From Saturnia japonica (lineage: Eukaryota; Arthropoda; Insecta; Lepidoptera; Saturniidae), in NCBI GenBank assembly GCA_033032175.1, contig CM065334.1, positions 1,919,705 to 1,983,704 on the forward strand: DNA of 64,000 nt, written 5' to 3'. How positions within the stretch are numbered: position 1 is the stretch's first letter; each line of letters begins with the position of its first letter. The notes beneath the pieces are model-generated. The model worked only from the letters and a program-made list of their open reading frames with translations. It did no database searches and was not told the origin of the DNA. Position numbers and translations under genes: made by a program. Positions 57,001 through 64,000 of the stretch are shown here, piece after piece.

Positions 57001-57330
57001 CAAATATTATGGGATCACAGAATAATGATTGGATGTGTTGTAGCGCCAACGACAACCAATCATTAATCTGTGTTATAGATTATGAAATAAGTGTAATAAA
57101 GTACAATGTATTACAATTAATATTTTATTTTTTTCAAATAATTTATACTCAACGGGATTTCTATATAGTTCAATTAAATTAGGGAATAAATTGTGGGACA
57201 TAACTATAAAAAAGGTTCTTCCTTGATTGCTTATTTTTATACCACGTCGGTGTTATACCACATGCCACCTGATGGTAAGCGGTTAGCGCAGCCTATGGAC
57301 GATTGTAGTACCAGCCTGACATGTATTCAA
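57001..57330. other. Gene 2 3' UTR and downstream sequence
   Basis: Carries the poly(A) signal at 57095-57100 and then AT-rich sequence; CCACCTGATGGTAAGCGG (57265) is a short repeat remnant. Confidence 0.5.
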
Positions 57331-57945
57331 TTAATAAAATGTGAGTGTCTGTTTATTATGTCTAAATAACAGTTTTTCACTTCAGGGAGTTTCACTGATA
57401 GATAGTTGATAATATAGGAAGAAACTTAGTCCACTTTTATTAGATACCTTACTAAAAAATCAACGATCTATCAGTGAAAGTCCTGTCAAAATCGGTCCAA
57501 CCGTTTCGGAAATTATTTGGAACAAACAGACAGACAGACAAAAATTTTAAAATTGGTTTTGTTAAAGGTATCGTTTATACTTTAATATGCATTTAGTAAA
57601 AAGCTGTTATTTTGATATTACAAACAGACACTTCAATTTTATTAATTGTATAGGCATAGATAAGAATTAGGATTCCGCACAAATAAAAAAAACTGGTCAT
57701 GGTGAATCAATTCGGGTGCTTAAATGGCTTACGCTGAGTAAACCATAAGAGATATAGCAAATTAATGTACTTACATATTTGTAGACATTGAAAAGGACTA
57801 CAAAAAAGTCTCGGAGAGTATACGTCTATCTTCTAAGGAACACCCACAATAAGCATTTTTGTCTATAAAATAGCCGGGAGCGGGGAAACAAGATTCGCAC
57901 GGGTATTCTGTAGTCCACGTGAGCGAAGCACGGGCACAGCCAATT
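57330..57945. repeat. Family B, rearranged copy
   Basis: 57330-57455 is the family's 3' end in minus orientation. 57460-57655 is the same 3' part in plus orientation. 57660-57945 is the 5' part in minus orientation, ending at GAGCGAAGCACGGGCACAGC. A minus copy thus seems to have an inverted or second segment inside it. Confidence 0.5.
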
Positions 57946-58449
57946 TTAAATAAGATACTATTTGACATAAGTTGGAGAATCGTGTCGATGTGATTAAGGT
58001 ATCCTTACTATTTTATAATTTTAAAAAAAGGCTTTTAGACTAAGCTGTTGCAGAAGAGATCTATATTCAAGTCCAAAGGCAGTGCCATTATAGCTTCTAG
58101 AACTACGTATCATAAAAACTTTATTGCCTGTAATCAGTGCTGGCAAACGGAGTTTGTAGCAACGGCTGCTGTCTGAAACTTAGCCTATCAGTACGAAGTA
58201 TGATTTTAGCCAATAAATCAGGAAAATCAACTATGCTTCTAGTTAACTACATTAGAAAACAAATGTCACCTATTTTACGGTAATGGCAGTATTCGTACTA
58301 TTTTCTTTACTATTGTCGCGCACTATTGACGTAAGCATCTTATAAGCAACGACCTGCTTGAAGACATTTTCGCTTGAGCTGTCGGATAGTTAAGACCTAA
58401 GTTAAATAAGTCGAGTACTATAAACATTGTTCCTGATTGACCTCTCGCT

Positions 58450-58680
58450 AAGTCATATTAAAAAAATATTTTCGCACTTCATTGGAATGTATTTTTTTTT
58501 AATGATTTTTGAACCATTATTTATTTGTTTATGAACCGATATAGATGATTATGTTTTTGTAGGTTTGTCCTGTTTCATTGACATTAGACCTTCAACTTCG
58601 AAGATACGCAAAGTAACTCTTCAAAATCATTCAAGTTGGTTTTATTTTCTGTTAAAAATTGTCTTCGATAGCCTATTTAC
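58450..58680 (+). repeat. Family E copy
   Basis: GAACCGATATAGATGATTAT, CCTTCAACTTCGAAGATACG, TCTTCAAAATCATTCAAGTT. Confidence 0.55.
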
Positions 58681-59269
58681 TGAGGAAAGAAAGAAAGAAA
58701 AGTTTATGTAACTGTGGTGTACTACATTCATAACACAACACATCGAAAATTAAAATTATAAAAATATAAAACCGACACAACTAAAAAATAATAATAACAT
58801 CCTACAAATATAATAAATGGAAAGTTTCTATGTTTGTTACTCAGTCACGCAAAGACGGCGATTTTTTTGGTTTGTCGTGTTCCGAGGTCAGTCTGTGTAT
58901 ATCCAATAATACGCAGACGAAGTTGCGGGTACCAGCTAATTAATAATAAGTAAGGTTACATAGATTCAAGTTAGGACTCATCAAGCAATCTAGCGAGATG
59001 TAGGTACGTATTACAAATGAATACGTAACAGATGCGCTACCGGCGACGCTGTGGAGAATTGTTCGAATTAATTTAACACGGCTGGAGATTTAGTTGATAA
59101 TATATCAACTGATGACAGTAAGTACACTTTAATAGCAATGAAATGAATTATATTATCGATCAGCTTATCACGGTTTCTGTTTAAGTCAATGATCGACGCG
59201 TGATACTGCTGACGTTGGAGTGATTAACTCACCTTAGTCATGCTTAGATCGTTGTATTGCGATAAAAGG

Positions 59270-59500
59270 ATTTATTTTTAAACGATTTAAAAAAAAGAGG
59301 ACTTTATCAATTCGAATTTATGAATGTTCAGACATAACTTTTTTATTTATGAACTGATTTTGATGATATTTTTTTTGTTGGAAAGGGGATCCTTCAACGG
59401 TGGTGCCATTTTAATTTCATTGCCGTTAGACCTTCATCTTCGAAGGTAGACAAGAGAAACCTTCAAAATAATTTAAGTTGGTTTTCTTTGTTATTAATAA
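59270..59500 (+). repeat. Family E copy
   Basis: GAACTGATTTTGATGATATT, GTTGGAAAGGGGATCCTTCA, ATCTTCGAAGGTAGACAAGA. A GAAA microsatellite follows (59545-59563). Confidence 0.6.
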
Positions 59501-59739
59501 CTGTCATACTCCGAATAGTACTTTTTTTCCTTAATCCCTTTAGAAAGAAATAAAGAAAGAAAGAAAAGTTTATTTATTCACCACACAACACATCAAAATC
59601 CAATATTATAAAAACATAAAATCAAAACAACTAAAAAATAAATAAAAATAATTCCAATAGTAATAAGTAACGCGCCGTGCGGGAATAAACAGGTCCCAGT
59701 CACTTTAGTGCCTTTAGTATAGACTTTGACGACAATCTC

Positions 59740-59995
59740 ACATATGTTAAGAGAAGATATGGCACGAGATAGAACGCTAAACCTAGTGGAAGATTGGCTC
59801 TTAAGTACAGCTGCCGGAATATACCTATTACTTAACTACAGATTTTAACTTGAGAAAATTAGAAAATGCCCTACACTATACTATGGCTCATCGCTATGTT
59901 TTCCTTCACTGAAAGCTCTCGCTCATTGTTAGGATTCGAACCCACGTCGATGACGCGGTGAGACTACCACTGAGCCATAATTGTTTCAACCTGGC
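59740..59995 (-). repeat. tRNA-derived SINE, copy 6 (minus)
   Basis: On the minus strand: TATGGCTCAGTGGTAGTC (A box) and GTGGGTTCGAATCC (B box) at the head, then GTGAAGGAAAACATAGCGAT. It is the best-preserved tRNA-like head in the window. Confidence 0.7.
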
Positions 59996-60039
59996 AACAA
60001 ATTTTCAACGGTTCAAAAATTTAACGATTATGTAGATTT

Positions 60040-60600
60040 ATATTAATACGTGAAGCAAAAACTTTCTACCCCTTTTTAAGGGTATTGCGTGCTCGGAAGA
60101 CTGAGATTTGGAATGGTTAAAGTTTATATGGAGAAGGAGTGCAGAAAGCTAAAATTTATCTATGTGATGTGGATCGGAAATAAAACCTGTTTTTTATAGT
60201 TAGATATGTGTTCTCTATGCGAATCGTTTTTTGTATTTCGAATTTAAAGAGATGTCAGGTAAAATATAAGAAGAAAATGTAACGTAGACACTAAAAATTA
60301 AGAGAGAGATCCAATAAATAATTGTGTTTGAAGACGAACCTAGAAGAATTATTTATTACACCATGATATCTGTTACTAATATATTAAATAAAATAATTTA
60401 ATACTGCGAATCCTAAAACGACCAGTGCCATTGAACTTAGAACCCCCAAAATGTTGACATTGTCACTCAATGTAAAGTGACAGCAAGTGATGTAATATTC
60501 ATTGTTAAGGTTCATACTGCAAATGTCAAACAGAATATAGTCTATGATTAAAATGTCGCTGGTCGAATTACGATCATTGGACGACCGCTAGTACTAATAA
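60040..60600 (-). repeat. Family C, copy 5 (minus), with an insertion
   Basis: TTAATACGTGAAGCAAAAAC to GGACGACCGCTAGTACTAAT. The copy is interrupted at 60165-60362 by unrelated sequence. Confidence 0.6.
60165..60362. mobile_element. About 198-bp insertion within a family C repeat
   Basis: Begins near TGATGTGGATCGG, ends near TTTATTACACC, and has ATG on both sides (60162-60164, 60363-60365). AATAAA occurs near its end (60314). It could be a small solo LTR, but the duplication is too short to be sure. Confidence 0.35.
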
Positions 60601-60779
60601 ATGTTTGCTATACCTACACGATGTAACTTACTGAGGATTTGTATCCGAACACGCCTAGAATAAATACACGTTTAAAACAAAAGATTAAAAGATTTTAAAA
60701 CACGACGGTCATTATGTAACATCAGTTCCTTGAATTAATTTCAAATACATGATTGATTAGTTATTTATACAATAAATAA

Positions 60780-61265
60780 AATTGAAGTGTATGTTTGTAT
60801 TGTCTAAATAACAGCATTTAACTAAATGCATATGAAAGTATATACGACAACTATAACAAAAACCATTTTTAAATTTTTTGCCTGTCTGTTTGTTCCGGGT
60901 AATCTCCGACACGGTTGAACTGATTTTGACGGGACTTCACTGGCAGATAGCTGATGTTGTAAGGAGTAACTATTTATATTTTAGCAAAAGAATTCGGGTT
61001 CAGCGCAAGTAAAAATAAACTGGTCATGGTAAATTACCAAGAGAAATAAGAGATATATCAAATTAAAAAACTACATAATTGTAGACATTAAAAAGACCTA
61101 CAAAAAAGTCGGTGATATATACGTCTATCTTCTAAGAAACACCCACAACCCACAATAATCATTTTTGTCTTTAAAATAACCGGGAGCGAGGATAGTGCGA
61201 TTCGCACATGTGCCCGATCGACGGCATTCTGAGTCCACGTGAGTGAAATCGCGGGTACAGCTAGT
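60780..61265 (-). repeat. Family B, copy 8 (minus)
   Basis: AATAAAATTGAAGTGTATGT, TTCACTGGCAGATAGCTGAT, AAATAACCGGGAGCGAGGAT, CACGTGAGTGAAATCGCGGG. Confidence 0.6.
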
Positions 61266-61269
61266 TTCT

Positions 61270-61994
61270 ACTAAAATCAACCGCAAGGCATCGCTTTTTT
61301 GTTTGTTTGTTTGTTTGAACGCGCTGATCTTTAATACCAATAAGAGTTGCGGCAGTTCTGTAATATTTTTGGACGAGAATTGAGAGTGCAAATTTCCTTA
61401 CATGAGAGAGAAGAAACAGCTATACATCTTTGTAACGGTTTTTTAATTTACCGCCATCTACTGGTGTAAATTACAAATAATTAATCACAGTTTTATAACA
61501 TGTTATCCGTTCTGATTTTAAATAATTAATAAACCGCTAGATGTCACTATATGCCTAAACAAACAAGGACGCGTCACGTTTAGGTACATTTCGTTACATA
61601 GGAGGAAAGGAAGGATATAACTATGATAGAAGAAGAGAGACAGCTCTATATTATATCATGGTTTAGTTTATCCGCGTCTCCCTTATTAAAGAAGTTTCAT
61701 TGAACGCGCATTTTACTTGTCTAGTTCCTAACAATATCGTGTATAAAGTTGTCTTGTTATAAAATATTTAGATAGACAAAAAAAAACCGAGTAATGTTTA
61801 GCATTAATTTTTATTTTTATCAATAATATAGATCACGGGAGAGAAATCGCGTGCACAGCTAGTTAAGTAATAAATGGATTCATTTTTGTATCCTTATCAG
61901 ATATTGTTTATTGCCTTTAGTAATCTACGGATTAGAATTTATACTAATAAGTCAAATTAATGTATTTTTTAAAAGTCAATTATGGCATTTCAAA
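61270..61994. other. Upstream region of gene 3
   Basis: Contains a GTTT microsatellite (61299-61316) and repeat remnants. TTATCAGAT near 61894 could be the initiator of gene 3; no good TATA box is at the right distance. Confidence 0.35.
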
Positions 61995-62046
61995 ATGATC
62001 GGCGCTTGGTTTCACTTGGCCGTGTTCGGATTGACCGCGGTCTTAG
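61995..62046 (+). CDS. Gene 3, exon 1: signal peptide
   Basis: Seventeen codons plus one base; donor CTTAG|GTAAAT, phase 1. Confidence 0.7.
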
Positions 62047-63112
62047 GTAAATATTCCTTTGTTAGGCAAAGACTTCCCGAGAGACGGGGAAAGAGATATC
62101 TCCCTTAAAAGACACGAGAGTGGTTTAATTGGTTTTTTTCAGGTCTCCCAACACATGAGGAGGTCTTAGCGAAACTAGATCCAGGTCCGAGGTATCAGTA
62201 CGTGCAAGGTCCAGACGGAATCCACCTTCAGGACATGTGGCTGAAGATCAGTGATCTGAAGCAAGTTGAACGCTATGATCCAGATAAGGACAATGCTTAT
62301 CATCTCTTCACCAGGTATCTCATTATATAAGTAATATTTACTTCTGGAATGTCTATTCGATTCTTCCCGGTCTGGTAATTACCCGACTGCTAAATAGGAG
62401 GGATATGATTTTTAAGCGTATTGTGTATTTATTTATGTATATATGTCTATTTCTTTGTCACGCTCTGTAGTCTAAACGGCTGGATGGATTTCAGCATGCG
62501 AGGTGTCGTTAGATTCGTCTTAATTGTGGGAGTGACATAGGCTATATATTATTCAAGTAAGTCGTCTGAGATTTAGTTAAAAAGCAAAAATGTTTTCTTT
62601 TAGTCAAGTGTTTTTGATGTAGTCATCTTTTTGTTTCATTTTTAATAATTTACCTTTTTTATTTATGTTTTATTCATTGATTTTTAGGAATGATATATAT
62701 TTTCCGAAAACAAAATTTCAAGAAATTCGGTTGAGAATGAATTAAATACTATATAATTGAAAATATTTTTGACGATTCTTATAGCCTAGTATAATAATTA
62801 CCTATATGATACTTTCCGTGTAGTACAAAATTTTATCAAAATTGGTTAAATTTATGTAGTTTCCTGTATACAAAATTTCATACAGATCAGTCAAGCCATT
62901 TTTGAGTTAAATTCAGATATTGTAAATTATAATATCTTTTACACATATCCGTGTAATTCCCAGAGCCAATCCGTCGGTAAGTCAGCCGTTAGTTCCAGGA
63001 CATACCCAGGCACTTCGAGAATCTAACTACGACTCCAGGCGTAGGACAATAGTACTGATTCACGGCTGGAGGAATGTCGCCACTTCAGACTTCAACGCTT
63101 TGCTCGTTCCAG
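61995..63112 (+). CDS. Gene 3: secreted lipase, 5' part (three exons in the window)
   Basis: Exons 61995-62046, 62143-62314 and 62964-63112 join in frame to 124 codons and run off the window through an intron starting at 63113. The start encodes a signal peptide (MIGAWFHLAVFGLTAVLG). The third exon contains TIVLIHGW, the oxyanion-hole segment of the pancreatic-lipase/phospholipase A1 family (Pfam Lipase), preceded by a basic RRR. This family hydrolyses ester bonds of triacylglycerol or phospholipid outside the cell. The GxSxG nucleophile and the Asp/His of the triad would lie in later exons, so activity cannot be judged; some insect relatives are inactive. An earlier ATG (61982) is in another frame without a signal sequence and was not used. 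Confidence 0.8.
62143..62314 (+). CDS. Gene 3, exon 2
   Basis: Acceptor TTTTTTCAG|GT, donor ACCAG|GTATCT. Encodes LPTHEEVLAKLDPGPRYQYV, then QGPDGIHLQDMWLKISDLKQ and a YHLFTR end, the N-terminal part typical of secreted insect lipases before the first beta strand. Confidence 0.75.
62378..62650 (+). repeat. Family A, copy 5 (gene 3 intron 2)
   Basis: TACCCGACTGCTAAATAGGA, TTTGTCACGCTCTGTAGTCT, GTGACATAGGCTATATATTA. Confidence 0.6.
62964..63112 (+). CDS. Gene 3, exon 3: oxyanion-hole segment
   Basis: Acceptor AATTCCCAG|A, donor TTCCAG|GTATAT, phase 1. Encodes RANPSVSQPLVPGHTQALRE and RRRTIVLIHGWRN. Confidence 0.78.
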
Positions 63113-63378
63113 GTATATAATATTATAGAATACATAACAGAATTCGTACAGACTTTTGTAAGAAAAGTGCAAGCTTCCTTAGTACCGTTCTGATTTGAAA
63201 CTCGATGAAACTAATAAGACACAAACACATACATCTGTAGCATTTAGCTTGCGAGAGAATGAGATAGAATACATTATCCACGCTTAATGCAAGACCTGAT
63301 TTTCATGACTATGATCCTTGTCGAACTGGCCTAGCGGTGTGCCGCCCAGACTTGTAAACACTGTTGTAGGTACCGTAC

Positions 63379-63821
63379 TGTTACGACCTGTTACAACCCG
63401 ATTAAAAAGATAGAAAAATCCTGTTCCTGAAATATCTCGATGCAATTACATACTTCTCAGGACTTCGAAATAATGTTCGCGTCGTAAACAACCGCGGCGC
63501 ATGTTTGTGTAAACATCGCAATTTACACTCACATGTATAGGGCTTATCGCCTCGATTACGTCATCGAGTAGGCATAGCAACTAAACGTCGAGAAAGTTAG
63601 CGACGTTTCACGATTTTTCTGCGTTCGTTTAGTGTAGGTATTTAAGTGACTCAGGCGCGGCGCCGAGACAGTTCAGTTTTGAATTACAAAGCGATAAAAG
63701 AAGCGAAACCAGAGTGAAATAAATAACAGTGTTGTGAGTTCGTGTATTTGTAACCGTGTGAAATTTAAATAAAATTTCTTCACGTCAAACATCAGCATTT
63801 TTAATACCCACGGGTGTAACA
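63379..63821 (+). mobile_element. Solo LTR (Ty3/Gypsy-like), 443 bp, in gene 3 intron 3
   Basis: Starts TGTTACGACC and ends GGGTGTAACA; the termini form a 6-bp inverted repeat (TGTTAC/GTAACA). GTAC occurs directly on both sides (63375-63378 and 63822-63825), a 4-bp target duplication. Inside are TATTTAAG (63639-63646), an initiator TCAGT (63673-63677), and AATAAA at 63718-63723 and 63768-63773, the order expected for U3-R-U5. No internal retroelement sequence is present, so recombination between two LTRs has removed it. It has the same orientation as the lipase gene and could supply a promoter or poly(A) site. Confidence 0.85.
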
Positions 63822-63825
63822 GTAC

Positions 63826-64000
63826 GAATGGTCGATAATAAATATAAATATATGCATAGTTTATATTATAGTAATTAAACAGTTGATATACGTACACATA
63901 TATAGATATTTGACACCCAGACACACAACTGACAATTATTAAGCTCATCACTCAGCAATGCATTTTCGCTTGAACCGTGAAATAGTAATTTCTTTTGGAT
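63826..64000. other. Gene 3 intron 3 continues to the window end
   Basis: AT-rich sequence without an exon. Confidence 0.5.

Overview
The window looks like a stretch of an insect chromosome, most likely a moth or butterfly. It is AT-rich, its genes have GT-AG introns, and it is packed with short dispersed repeats, a tRNA-derived SINE and Jockey-clade retrotransposons of the kind common in Lepidoptera. The placement rests on pattern recognition; no database search was possible.

Three host protein genes can be built, all on the plus strand. Gene 1 (4517-8417, 3 exons, 938 aa) is a secreted, very basic, Lys/Asn/Thr-rich protein that I do not recognise. Gene 2 (coding part 42892-56999, 8 exons, 814 aa) is a secreted S1 serine protease of the snake/CLIPC type. 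It has no recognisable clip domain and carries a long Asn/Thr/Pro-rich arm before the catalytic domain and a 200-residue Gln/Asn-rich arm after it. Gene 3 (61995 onward, 3 exons in the window) is the 5' part of a secreted lipase; its nucleophile exon lies beyond the end. A further minus-strand terminal exon near 1 kb is possible.

The middle (12.4-27.3 kb) is dominated by two Jockey-type non-LTR retrotransposons in the same orientation. Copy 1 (12400-18379) has an intact ORF1 and an ORF2 broken only in its C-terminal tail. Copy 2 (20930-27155) is a different subfamily with several frameshifts. Each has about 75-80 A residues as a tail and a clear target-site duplication. A short 3'-end copy sits directly after copy 2 in the same target sequence, and another lies at 52856-52942, both starting at the same point of the element. 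A ten-copy 76-bp tandem array follows at 28.0 kb.

The rest is repeats: at least six dispersed families (called A to F here), the SINE, fossil CR1/Jockey-type reverse transcriptase pieces, a Tc1-type transposase remnant, a complete solo LTR with a 4-bp target duplication inside the lipase intron, and a second LTR-like promoter island on the minus strand near 19.8 kb. The three genes show no sign of working as one system. The points most worth following are the two unusual secreted proteins and the repeated use of one target site by the Jockey family.
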